Shown: piece after piece, positions 34,990-47,076 of the stretch
How positions within the stretch are numbered: position 1 is the stretch's first letter
Layout of the letters: the number at the start of each line of letters is the position of its first letter
From: Spirodela intermedia
Taxonomy: Eukaryota > Streptophyta > Magnoliopsida > Alismatales > Araceae
Direction of reading: 5' to 3'
Length of the DNA stretch: 64,000 nt
Assembly: GCA_902729315.2 (NCBI GenBank)
Contig: LR746273.1
Coordinates: forward strand, 4,813,001 to 4,877,000
The notes under the pieces: model-generated
The model's input: only the letters and a program-made list of their open reading frames with translations
The model's database searches: none
What the model was told of the DNA's origin: nothing
Position numbers and translations under genes: made by a program

Positions 34990-37468
34990 TTGATTTTTAT
35001 GCATGGTAGAAGATCCTTGCATCCAAGGCTAGAAAATCCTTTCATTATTTCATTCAAAACTAAAAATCCGAAAGAAAAATTAATTTTGATAGATCTTGAA
35101 GAAAGTACAGGTCAAACTGAGAAAAATCTTATGGCCATGAAAAATTATTATATCCCTGATTCATTTCAAAGAGCATCCAATATTAGAGTCCCATTAGCAC
35201 CCAATGTTAAATTCGAAATAAATCCAGGAATTTTTCAAATGCTCCCTAATTTTCATGGATTGCCTTTAGAGGAACCTCATCAGCACTTAGAAAAATTTCA
35301 TATGGTCTGTGATTTAGTTAATCTCCCTCAAGTTACACCGGAAATTATTAAGATGAAATTGTTCCCTCATACACTTTGGGACAAAGCTAGCCATTGGCTA
35401 TCCACATTAGATAGAGAATTAACTAGCTGGAAAGACATAGAACAGGCCTTTCTTCGAAAATTTTATCCCTTAGGAAAAACTCAAAATATGAGAAAACATA
35501 TATGGAATTTTTCTCAAAGACCAGGAGAAACTTTACATAAGACATGGGAAACATTCAAAGATTTACTTAGAAAGTGTCCTCAGCATGCTATACCCAAGTG
35601 GCAGCTCAATAGAATTTTTTATGATGGATTATTAGAACAATATAGAAATATGGTTGATTCTATATGTGGAGGAGCTTTTATGGAGAAAACCCCTAATGAG
35701 ATTTACAGTCTTTATGAGAATTTAAGTGAAAATTCTAGAGATCAAGCCTCTTTTGAATTATATGACAGGGATAAGAAGAGAGGAATTCATGAATTGCATC
35801 ATGATAATGAATCTAAACTTAGAAATGAGGTTAATCAGATTAATCAAAGATTAGAAAAACTTGATTTACTTATTGACAATATTAGAAAGCCTCTTAACCC
35901 TCAATTTAATTCAAATAGTACAGATCCTATGTATGGTGAAAATGATCATTTCGAATTTCAATATCATCCTAGGCAAAAACAAGTACAGGTACCTCACGAT
36001 TTTAGTAAAAATAGGGAATATTTTTCTAATTCTTATAATCCTAATTGGGAGAATAATTTTTCATGGCGAAACCCAAATAATATTCAAAATCTAGAAGCAC
36101 TTAGATCCAATTCAAACTCTGAATTTCGTCCAGAACAAGAAAACAGATTTTAGAAAAATCAGCCCTCTCAAACCCAACATGATACTATAGAAATGATGCA
36201 GCAAATGAGCCAAATGATGTAACAAACTATGAACCAAATGATGCTGCACCAGAAACAAATTATAGAGGCTCTTGGGAATAAGAGAGAAGAGGGACAGCCA
36301 CCTAGTCCGCCCGCCCATAGAAAATTCAGGAAACTGTCCAACAGTAAGATTTCAGCAAGGAGAGTCTAGCTGGATAAATTTAGAAAAAAACCCACGAAAT
36401 GAAAATGTTAAGTTAGTGAATACATTGAGTGAGAATATTTTACCTGATCCTTATTTCTAATTATTAGAAGAAATCGATGAGCCATTAGAAGTAAATGAGA
36501 ATATTAATGCTGAAAATATAGTAGCAGAAAATTTAAATAAAATAATTTATTGCTCGCAATTGATGAATGAATATAGTGAGGATGATGAGGAGAAAGAGCC
36601 CTTAGATGAAGAAACAGCAGCTGATCATGGAAAAATCATCCAAATTTTAGTAGAAGGGAGTATGGACACAAATGAAGAAAAACATATTTCAGGTGAGAAA
36701 AAATCAGTTGATGTAGGAGACGAAATTAATAAATCTAATCATAATTTTGCAGCCATGGATGTTGATAGTGAGGAGGATGATGTATATCATATACCGAAAT
36801 TAAAAGATAGCTCTTGGGAAGATGAAGAATTTGATGAGTTGAGAAACGAAAAGCTAGAAAAAGAGTTGATTCAACTAATGGGGAGAAACGAAAATAATGA
36901 ATATGAATATAGAGATAATTTTGGAGGAGAAAATTTGAATTTTACTGAATTCATTAGATCTGGGATTAAAGAAGACAACCCTTCCATCCTTCAAAACCCA
37001 CAGCCCATTAGAATTACTTCTAAGCTTGAAATATTTCACTCCTCATAAATTGAACAAATATGTATGGAAGATAAAATGGAGCAGGGGAAGATTATGCAGA
37101 TAAAAGAAGACATTAAGAAATGGGTGAGTGGAAGAATTAGAGATATCAATTTAGATGAAAAAAATTTAGATTGGGTAAGAGCTAATTCGAAAATTATATG
37201 GCCTGATCACATTTTATGGTCTATTAATAGGAAGTATTTATTAATGAATGAGAGCCTTACAAAACAAGATAGAAATGAGGAAAGATTCTTTTCAAAATGG
37301 AAATATTATTTTTGGGAAAATTTTGTTAATTTCCATCTTGTTTTGGCTGAAAGTATGTCAAGGTATATATATGAAGTATATGAATTTATGCTAAATCTGA
37401 AAAAGAATATCATGAAACTTACCTTGGGATACAAATATATTTTGATGGCCATAGATCATCTTATATGA
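34990..37468 (+). pseudogene. gag plus acidic ORF (element D, nearly intact)
   Basis: Gag is open for 387 codons (34990-36153) with the retrotransposon gag core and a stop (CAG to TAG) at 36151. A 4-bp insertion near 36317 changes frame. The acidic region is then open from 36272 apart from stops near 36460 and 37045. The C-terminal part (37064-37468) is open for 134 codons and joins the acidic part to the basic, aromatic domain (KKWVSGRIRDINLDEKNLDW). With A and B this supports one ancestral protein of about 830 residues. No catalytic motif is visible. The downstream half has no recognised family. Confidence 0.88.
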
Positions 37469-39069
37469 TCTAAGAGCTGTCCAGCTGAAGAGATTAAATT
37501 CAGCGCTGCATGGGAGGCAACCCATGGTTTTTATTTCATTTTGTTTAATTTTTTTTTTTTAGCTCTGTTTTTCTTAGAATTTCGCAGTACTTGTTTCTAT
37601 ATTTATTTTTTCGAAAAAGTGCAGGAGGAGGCATGTAAGACGAAGTGAAAATTAAAAACGAGGTTGAGGTGATGTCTTTCGGAGCTTTATCATTTATGAC
37701 AACATTTTTAATGCTAAACTTTGCATATATGCATGCTTCACTTGAAAATTATATTTTCTGCATATTCTGTTTCGATTTTTCTGTGTCATTGAGGACAATG
37801 TCATTTTTAAGTTGGGGGGTGAAGTATTCATTGTTAATTTATGCTGTAGGATGATTAAGAACATGTGTTTGCATTTTATTCAACTTAGAACAGCAACTAA
37901 AAAAATAAAAAAAAAGATCGCCGAATTCAGAAAAATTGCAACATCTATTTTCTGGTTTTCTGTCAGGAACAACAGACTGTCAAAAACAGCAGACAAAAAA
38001 CAGCCCGAAATTTGAAATTCTAGAAGACCCTTTTCTCACATTTCAATTCCCTAGATATATATTACTAAAATTCGAAATTACAGCTATAAAGAGGATAGTT
38101 TTGATTTATTTTTGACAAATTTATTGCTGCTAAAAATAGAACTGAAAACAGAAAACAGAACTGTCAGAACTATCTAATTTACAAATCTCTTACATCATAT
38201 TGCATGCATGAAAAATTAAATCAATTAGATTGATTGATACCAAAAGATACTAGGAAGATTATTATTGAGTCAAAAGAATGATCTAGTAGCATGAAATGTT
38301 GGAATACTCCTTGGATACATGATAGATAACATGGATTTGATTTTACAGATTTTCACTTCATGATCTTGATGGATAATATTTACTTGATGTGAAAATTTGA
38401 TTGATCATTTGAGTTTAATGGAGATTTTTGCACCCTGATCTATAAGACTTGTGAGGAGAAATCACTTATTTCGAAAAAAAAAGAGAGAGAGCAATGTGAA
38501 AAATCTAGAAACGAAGAGTACACATAGAGGGTGTGAGACATCATTCTCATTGTCGAAAATCGTGTATAGAAAAACACTTGCTGCAAAATAAGTGGATAAA
38601 GTGAAAGCCCTGAAAATGAAGAGTACACATGGAGGGTGTGAGACATCATTCTTATTGTCGAAATTTATCTACAGGAAAAGCTACTTATCCACTATATATA
38701 AAGAAAGAAGAAATATAGTGCAAACTTCAAAAATCAAGCCATAGAAAAAGGGAAATGTAGGATCAATATTATTCTTGGATGAGTATTGATAATTGAAACA
38801 TCTTGTAAATATATCTATGAGTGAAGAAGTGATAAAGATGTGAATAGAAGAAGTGAAGTCTAGATTGTTATTCCAAGGAGTGTTTAAACATTTAAGTGCT
38901 TGACATTATTCTTAAAGACTTGATATAAGAGTCCAAAGTGTCTAAAGGTGCATCATTTCTAATTGTATTTTTATTTTTTTTGTATTGAAATATGATGTTT
39001 GAAATTTGTAAATTTTTATTTTCGTAATTCCATTGCTAAGGGACTAGCAATGATTTAAGTTGGGGGGTG
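37469..39069 (+). other. 3' noncoding region of element D
   Basis: As in element A: CATGGG hairpin near 37508-37526, CATTGAGGACAATG near 37785, internal polypurine tract followed by AAGTATTCATTGTTAATTTA (37806-37841), direct repeats near 38512 and 38617, and the final polypurine tract (39055-39069). Confidence 0.8.
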
Positions 39070-40711
39070 TGATAAGTCTTCATTATCATGAGTTAATAAT
39101 TAGTAAATAATATAGTTTTAGCCTTAACTCGTGATAAATAGACTTATATTTGTGTTAAAGTGTGAAAAGTGGTTTTCAGTTGATTAACGTGAATTTTTGG
39201 GTAATTATGTGATTTTATACGAATTTATCTGATTTTTACAATCTTACTTTTGAGATAAATGAAGAAAAAGAAATAAAAATATTGCAAAATGGGGGGACCC
39301 GCCGGCCAGCCGGGCCCGCAAGTGGGTCGGAAGCGCAGTCAGGCGTAGCCGCGAGCAGGGGCTCGAGCGGCTTAAGCTTGGACCGATAGGGGCACGTGTG
39401 CGCCACTCCCCTTCCACGTCACCGGTGGCCAGCCGGCTATGGGGCAAGGAGTGGTCGTACACGCGAGAGAAGGGACTTTGCCTAAAAAGCTAACATTACT
39501 ATATATTCGCCTGAAAAATCGGCGCACAACCGATGTGGGACTAAACCCGCGTCACACCTTCCTCAGAAGGGGGGGCGGACAACCGGCGCGGGTTCAAATC
39601 CTCCTAGAGTCAAAATTCATATATTTTTATCTGATTATCGTGACTTTCCTGCAGATCGCTAGTGAAGGATTAAGCAACCAGAATCGCTGGATCATCGGCG
39701 AAAATCTCGTCAACGCGATTCGCGGAGCATTGCTACTAAAATTTCTGAACGATTCGCGATAAAAGGATTGCGAATCCATCAAGTAAATCATCTCCGATTG
39801 ATCGACGAACAAGCCGTCGTCGGGAAGAGGACGATCCGCCGGGAGACGAGTCGCCACCTCCTGAGAGCGTACCAGATGTGATGAAGAGCCTCCTCTTGCT
39901 GCACGGACCTGAGGATGAAGCTCCCTGACATGCGCCCCACCTCCATCCAGCTCCTCTCCGTCGGGTGACAGCCGCCGGAGAGCCGCAAAGTCGTCGTTTT
40001 TCCGCTCCACCGAGTGACAGCCGCCGGAGACGACTCGACGACCCACTTCATTGATCTCTAGACTTCGCGAGAAGATCTAGAGATTGCCCACGTCGTCTTT
40101 GTCCAAGGAGAGCCTTCGAGGCCGTGGACACTGCACGACGATCCTTCCGAACGCTCAGGATTCCGGTGCATCGCCGACGCATCGCCGTCGCGACGCCGGA
40201 ACTCTGTTTTCCTGCTTTAAACTTACTTTACACTTCATTTAGTGATATTTCTTTGTAATTTTAATTTACCAAAATATACTTTGTTCTATTACGATTCTTC
40301 CGGCTTTTACAGATCTTAATTTGATTAATTAAATCGTCTATAATCGCTTACGTAAGAATCGCCGGGCGGAACTCTGTTTCCGCCCGATTCGCGTTCGCCG
40401 GGCGCTGACATCATCCTAATGCCCGCGCCCTTATTTCCCTTTTTCGTGAATTTTAAATATATTTCCTTCTTATTTCCTAGTATAAAATTTATAGAAAATC
40501 GTATTCATTGAGAAAAATTCTGAATAATTACCAGATATTATATTACATCCCTGTGATCGACCTGGAAAATTACCGCTATTTTTGGAAGTTTTATTGAATC
40601 ATAATTGATATATTTATTTAGAAATACTTCTAAATATCCGAAAATTCGTATTTTCTAGTTTTATAAATTTTATATTTGCGTGATTTAATATTCAACGACT
40701 GAGTCACGTCA
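39070..40711 (+). repeat. 3' LTR of element D (complete, 1642 bp)
   Basis: It runs from TGATAAGTC to CACGTCA. It carries the hairpin CGGGCGGAA/TTCCGCCCG (40363-40386) and a full-length antisense open frame (39627-40046). Confidence 0.95.
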
Positions 40712-40726
40712 CTAACCATCATTCTA

Positions 40727-42086
40727 GATTGAGTGATATAGGAATAAATGTATCACCTTTACAAGATTTATTTCTAGATGAACAATTGATGACAGCTCAA
40801 CATCAACCATCACCATGGTATGCACATATTGTTAATTTTCTTGTTTCTGAAAAAATTACAAAACAGTGGGATAAGAATATAAAACATCATTTCTTTTTTA
40901 AGATTAGAAATTATTTTTGGCATAATCTTGATTTATATTATTTGGCCAATGATCAAATTTTAAGGAGATGTGTTCTTGAAGAAGAATATCATAGCATTTT
41001 TAACATATGCCATTCATCTAACTGTGGAGGACATTTCTCTATACGAAAAATAACTACAAAAAATTTTCAGTGTGGTTTTTATTGGCCTACAATCATTAGA
41101 GATTCTATAAAATTTAGTATAATATGTATTTCATGCCAATCTATAGGTAACATGAGTAAAAAAGATAAAATGCCCATGAGTAACATGTTAGTCGTTGAAA
41201 TTTTTGATGTATGGGAAATAGATTTCATTGGTCCCTTCCCATCAAGTGAAAAATATGAATATATTTTACTTGTCGTTAATTATGTATCTAAGTGGGTGGA
41301 ACCTATTTCTACTAGAACTAATGATCATAAAATCGTGATGAAATTTTTGTAGGAAAATATTTTTTCAAGATTTAGATGTCCTAGAGTGATTATTAGTGAT
41401 GGAGGAACACATTTTATAAATTTCAGAGAACTGTTGAAAAGAATGGAGTACACCATAGAGTAGCCACTCCATACCATCCCCAAACAAATGGGCCAGCTGA
41501 AGTAGCAAATAGGGAAATTTAGAGAATTTTAGGAAAAATAGTTAGACTAGATAGAAAAGATTGACCCACGAAATTACAAGATGCATTGTAAGCTTATAGA
41601 ACAACTTATAAAAATCTCATAGGTATGTCTCCATTTCGTCTCATTTTTGGAAAGTCATGTCATCTTCTTGTGGAAATAGAGCATAAAGCATTATGGGCTA
41701 TAAAAAATTTATGTATGGATGAAGAATCAATTGGTGGGCATAGAATTTTTCAATTACATGAACTAGAGGAATTGAGGAATGAAGCTTATGAAAATCATAG
41801 AATATATAAAGAAAAAACTAAACCTTTTCATGATAAATACATTAGTAGAAAAAGATTTGATGTTGCACAAAAAGTGTGGTTATATGATTCTACGCTAAAA
41901 TTATTCCCAAGAAAATTAAAATCAAAATGGACAAGGCCTTATGTGGTGGAAGAGACATATAATCATGGGGCTGTAATGATTAAAGATCCTAAAAGTGATC
42001 CTAACTTTAAGGTAAATGGACAATGGCTTAAACATTATATAGAACATGAACACCTTGTAGAAAATGAAATTTTATTATTAAAATAA
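40727..42086 (+). pseudogene. RNase H-integrase linker and integrase of element E (broken)
   Basis: Open for 207 codons from 40729, then a stop at 41350, a frameshift near 41425, further stops, and open again from 41625 to 42086 (153 codons). The zinc-binding HHCC set is present (CHSSNCGGHF and CISCQSIG). The catalytic core has Asp in EIDFIGPFP, Asp in VIISDGGTHF and the region of the third residue in TNGPAEVANREI, so the D,D,E triad is still readable. The C-terminal part reads [20 protein letters not shown] and ends in VNGQWLKHY. This is a standard Athila integrase, which would insert the cDNA copy in the nucleus. Confidence 0.92.
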
Positions 42087-43689
42087 ATTCAAGAGTAAGA
42101 TTAATGTGTCTAGCTGGAGACATTAAATTCAACGCTGCATGGGAGGCAACCCATGGTCTTTATTTCATTTTGTTTTTTTTTAAGCTCTATTTTTCTTAAA
42201 ATTTCATATTACTTCTTTCTGTATTTATTTTTTTGTCCAAAAAGTATAAGAGCAGGAGTGTAAGATGAAGTGAAAAATTAAAAACGAAGTTGAGGTGATG
42301 TCTTTCTGAGCTTTATCATTTATGACAATATTTTTAGTGCTTAACTTTGCATATATGCATACTTCACTTGAAAATTATATTTTCTACATATTCTGTTTCG
42401 ATTTTTCTATGTCATTGAGGACAATGTCATTTTTAAGTTGAGGGGTAAAATATTAATTCTTAATTTACGCTGTAGGATGATTAAGAACATGTGTTTGCAT
42501 TTTTTTTTCATGCTCACTTAGAACAGTAACTAAAAAAAAAATTCAAAAAAATTACAGCATCTACTTTCTAGTTTTTTGTCAAGAACAACAGACTATCAAA
42601 AACAGCAAAGAAAAAACAGCCCGAAATTTGAAATTCTAGAGACCCTTTTCTCACATTTTAATCCCCTAAACATATATTGCTGAAATTAGAAATTACAGCT
42701 ATAAAGAAGATAGTTTTGATTTATTATTGACAAACTTATTGTTGCTAAAAACAGAACTAAAAACAAAAAGCAGAACTATTAGAACTATCTAATTTACAAA
42801 TTTCTTACATCATATTGCATGCACGAAAAATTAAATCAATTAGATTGATTGATACCAAAAGATACTAGGAAGATTATTATTCAGTCAAAAGAATGATTTA
42901 GTAGCATGAAATATTAGAATACTCCTTGAGTACATGATAAATAATATGGATTTGATTTTACAGATTTTCACTTCATGATCTTGATGGATAGTATTTACTT
43001 GATGTGAAAATTTGATTGATCATTTGAGTTTAATGAAGATTTTTGCATCTTGATCTATAAGATTTGTGAAGAGAAATCACTTATTTTGAAAAAAAAGAAG
43101 AAAGTAATGTGAAAAATCTAGAAATGAAGAGTACACATGGAGGGTGTGAGACATCATTCTCATTGTCAAAAATCGTGCATAGAAAAATACTTGCTGCAAA
43201 ATAAGTAGATAAAATGAAAGCCCTGAAAATGAAGAGTACATATGGAGGGTGTGAGACATCATTCTTATTGTCGAAATTTGTCTACAAGAAAAGCTACTTA
43301 TTCATTATATAAAAATAAAAAAAAGAAATATAATACAAACTTCAAAAATCAAGCCATGGAAAGAGTAAAATATAGGATCAATATTATTCTTAAATGAGTA
43401 TTGATAATTAAAACATCTTGTAAATATATCTATGAGTGAAGAAGTGATAAAGATGTGAATAGAAGAAGTGAAGTCTAGATTGTTATTCCAAGGACTGCTT
43501 AAACATTCAAGTGCTTGACATCATTCTTAAATATTTGATATAAGAATCTAAAGTGTCTAAAGTGTCTAAAGGTGCATCATTTCTAATTATATTTTTTTTA
43601 TACATTGAAATATGATGTTTGAGATTTGTGAATTTTTATTTTTGTAATTCCATTGCTAAAGGACTAGCAATGATTTAAGTTGGGGGGTG
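42087..43689 (+). other. 3' noncoding region of element E
   Basis: From the GACATTAAATTCAACGC stretch onward it is homologous to the 3' regions of A, B and D, more diverged. The internal polypurine tract is altered (AAGTTGAGGGG near 42436); the one at the LTR is intact (43675-43689). There is no env-like frame. Confidence 0.8.
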
Positions 43690-45260
43690 TGATAAGTCTT
43701 CATTATCATGAGTTAATAATTAGTAAATAATATAATTTTAGCCTTAACTCATGATAAATAGACTTATATTTGTGTTAAATTGTGAAAAGTGGTTTTGAAT
43801 TGATTAACATGAATTTTTGGCTAATTATGTGATTTTCTAAGAATTTATATGATTTTTATAGTCCTATTTTTTAGATAAATAAAGAAAAAGAAATTAAAAT
43901 AAAAATATAATAAAAGGGGGGGACCCGCCAACTAGTCAGGCTCACAAGCAAGTCAGAAGCACAGTTGGGGGGAGCCGTGAGTAGGGGCTCGAGTGGCTAG
44001 GACCGATGAGGGCACGTGTGTGCCACTCCCCTTCCACGTCACTAGTGGCCAGCCGATTGTGGGGCAAGGAGTGGTCTTACACGTGAGAAAAAGAGACTCA
44101 TTATTTGCAAATGTGATATTACTATATATTCACCCAAAACTTCAGCGCACAACTGATGTGGGACTAAACCTATGTCACACCTTTTCTTAAAAGGCTTCGA
44201 AGATTTTAATACCTAAATTACCTCTTCGTTATAATAGAAATATATCATGATGATGTCACTTGATAAGGGCATTAGAGTATTTATTTCAATCTCTCACATG
44301 CAATCGAGCAACCAACGCGAGTTTGAATCCTCCTACAGCCAAAACATGTATTTTTACCTGATTATCATGACTTTCGTACAAATCGCCGATGAAGGATTAA
44401 GCCGCCAAAATTGATAAATCATCGGCAAAAATCTCATCAACGCAATTTGTAAAGTATTGTTACTAAAATTTTTGAACGATTCACGATAAAAGGATCACAA
44501 ATCTATCGAGTAAATCATCTCTGATAGATCGATGAACAAGCCATCGTCGGGAAGAGGACGATCCGCCAGGAGATGAGTCACCACCTCTTGAAAGCGTACC
44601 GAATGTGATGAAGAGCTTACTCTTGTTGTGGGGACTTGAGGATGAAGCTCCCTGACATGTGCCCCACCTCCATCTAGCTCCTCTTTGTCGGATGACAGCC
44701 GCCGAAGAGTTGTAAAGTTGTCATTTTTTCGCTCCACCAAATGACAGCTACTGAAAATGATTCGACGACTCATTTCATTGATCTCTAGACTTCGCAAGGA
44801 GATTTAGAGATTACCCATGTCGTCATTGCCTAAGGAGAGCCTTTGAGGTTGTGGACACTACATGACGATCCTCCCAAATGCTTAGGATTCCGGTGCATCG
44901 CCGATGCATCACCACCATGATCTATTTCCACCCGATTCGCATTCATCGGGTGCTAACGTCATCCTAATGTCCGCATCCTTATTTCCCTTTTTTGTGAATT
45001 TTAAATATATTTCATTTTCATTTTGTAGCATCAAATTTATAAAAAAATTGTATTCTTTGAGAAACATTTTAAAAAATTATGTGATATTATATCACATCAT
45101 TGTGATCGACCTAGAAAATTACCACTATTTTTTAAAGTTTTTTTGAATTATAATTGATGTATTTGTTTAAAAATACTTCTAAATATCCAAAAATTAATAT
45201 TTTCTAGTTTTATAAATTTTAAATTTACATGATTTACTCTACAACGACTAAGTCATGTCA
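43690..45260 (+). repeat. 3' LTR of element E (1571 bp)
   Basis: It starts TGATAAGTC and ends CATGTCA. It has the E-specific block of about 115 bp (44194-44310) between the polypyrimidine motif and the B-box-like motif, which is itself mutated (GTTTGAATCC). Confidence 0.9.
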
Positions 45261-45390
45261 ACCACTTTCATCTAGGATTCATCTCCATCTCTTTCTAAAC
45301 TTGCCCCTTATGCTCTTAAAGCGGTCTTTATTGGCTACTTCCGCACGTAAAAAGGGCTATTGGGTTTACTCTCTGATACCTGTCACTACG
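45261..45390 (+). pseudogene. copia-1 integrase C-terminal fragment
   Basis: The sequence reads SKLAPYALKAVFIGYFRT, stop, KG, matching the conserved end of copia integrase. Its frame runs across the next insertion into 47905 (DTCHYVTSANITFH), which shows where that insertion sits. Confidence 0.85.
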
Positions 45391-47076
45391 TGATAAGTCT
45401 TCATTATCATGAGTTAATAATTAGTAAATAATATAGTTTTAGCCTTAACTCATGATAAATAGACTTATATTTATGTTAATGTGATTTCAATTGATTAATG
45501 TGATTTTTTGGGTAATTATGTGATTTTATACGAATTTATATGATTTTTACAATCTTACTTTTGAGATAAATGAAGAAAAAGAAATAAAACTAAAATATTG
45601 TAAAATGAGGGGACCCGCCGGCCAGTCGGGCCTACAAGCGGGTCAGAAGCTCAGTTGGGGAGTAGCCGCGAGCAGGAGCTCGAGCGGCTTGGACCGATAG
45701 GGGCACGTGTGCGCCACTTCCCTTCCACGTCACCGGTGCCAGCCGGCTGTGGGGCAAGGAGTGGTCGTACACACGAGAGAAGGAACTTTGCTTAGAAAGC
45801 TAACATTACTATATATTCGCCCGAAAAATCGGCGCACAACCTATGTGGGACTAAATCTACGTCACACCTTCCTCAGAAGGGGGCGGACAATCGGTGCGGG
45901 TTCGAATCCTCCCAGAGTCAAAATTCATATATTTTTATTTGATTATCGTGACTTTCCTGCAGATCACCGGTGAAGGATTAAGCAACAAGAATCACTGGAT
46001 CATCGGCGAAAATCTCGTCAACGCGATTCGTGGAGCATTGCTACTAAAATTTCATCATCAGCAAAAATCTCGTCAACGCAATTTGCAAAGGATTGTTACT
46101 AAAATTTTTGAACGATTCGCGATAAAAGGATCACAAATCTATCGAGTAAATCATCTCCGATTGATCGACGAACAAGCCGTCGTCGGGAAGAGGACGATCT
46201 GCCGGGAGACGAGTCGCCACCTCCTGAGAGCGTACCAGATGCGATGAAGAGCCTCCTCTTGTTGCGCGGACCTGAGGATGAAGCTCCTTGACACGTGCCC
46301 CACCTCCATCCAACTCCTCTCCGTCAGGTGACAGCCGCCGGAGAGCTATAAAGTCACCATTTTTCCACTCCGCTGGGTGACAGCCGCCGGAGACGACTCG
46401 GCGACCTATTTCATTAATTTCTAGACTTCGCGAGAAAATCTAGAGATTGCCCACGTCGTCTTTGTCCAAGGAGAGCCTTCGAGGCCGTGGACACTGCATG
46501 ACGATCCTCCCGAACGCTCAGGATTCCAGTGCATTGTCGACACATCGCCATCGCGACGCCGGAACTCTGTTTTCTTGCTTTCAAACTTACTTTACGCTTC
46601 ATTTAGTGATAGTTTTTGTGATTTTAATTTACCAAAATATACTTTGTTCTATTACGATTCTTCCGGCTTTTACAGATCTTAATTTGATTAATTAAATCAT
46701 CTATAATCGCTTACGTAAGAATCGTCAGGCGGAACTCTGTTTCTGCCCGATTCATGTTCGCTGGGTGCTGACATCATCCTGACGTCCGCACCCTTATTTC
46801 CTTTTTTTTTATGAATTTTAAATATATTTCCTTTTCATTTCTTAGTATAAAATTCATAGAAAATAGTATTCTTTGAGGAAAATTCTGAATAATTACCAGA
46901 TATTATATTACATCCCTGTGATCGACCTGGAAAATTACCGCTATTTTTGGAAGTTTTATGGAATTATAATTGATATATTTATTCAGAAATACTTCTAAAT
47001 ATCTGAAAATTCATATTTTCTAGTTTTATAAATTTTATATTTGCGTGATTTAATATACAACGACTAAGTCACGTCA
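45391..47076 (+). repeat. Complete LTR (5' LTR of a deleted Athila-like element)
   Basis: It runs from TGATAAGTC to CACGTCA, 1686 bp. It is longer than other copies because of a local duplication near 46005-46115 (two copies of a stretch with AAAATCTCGTCAACGC). It is followed by a partial LTR rather than a primer site. Confidence 0.9.

Larger units (their letters stand above)
33161..40711 (+). mobile_element. Non-autonomous Athila-like element D inside element E
   Basis: The 5' LTR (33161-34792), near-perfect primer site, gag-acidic frame (34990-37468), noncoding region and 3' LTR (39070-40711) are all present. The flanks do not match (GAGAT before, CTAAC after), and the host sequence on either side is protease and RNase H-integrase linker, so about all of the host RT was lost at this place. 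Confidence 0.93.
29733..45260 (+). mobile_element. Autonomous-type Athila-like element E, interrupted by element D
   Basis: The parts in order are truncated 5' LTR (29733-30790), gag (30964-32430), protease (32633-33160), element D (33161-40711), RNase H-integrase linker and integrase (40727-42086), 3' noncoding region, and 3' LTR (43690-45260). Both LTRs share an extra block of about 115 bp that no other LTR here has, so they belong together. RT and most of RNase H are missing. It shares LTR, gag and 3' region with A, B and D and is the likely type of their helper. Confidence 0.85.

Noticed and set aside
37064-37468. C-terminal domain of the acidic ORF as an Athila env-like protein
   Set aside because: There is no signal peptide, no transmembrane segment and no separate frame; it is in frame with gag and sits where pol should be, not after integrase.
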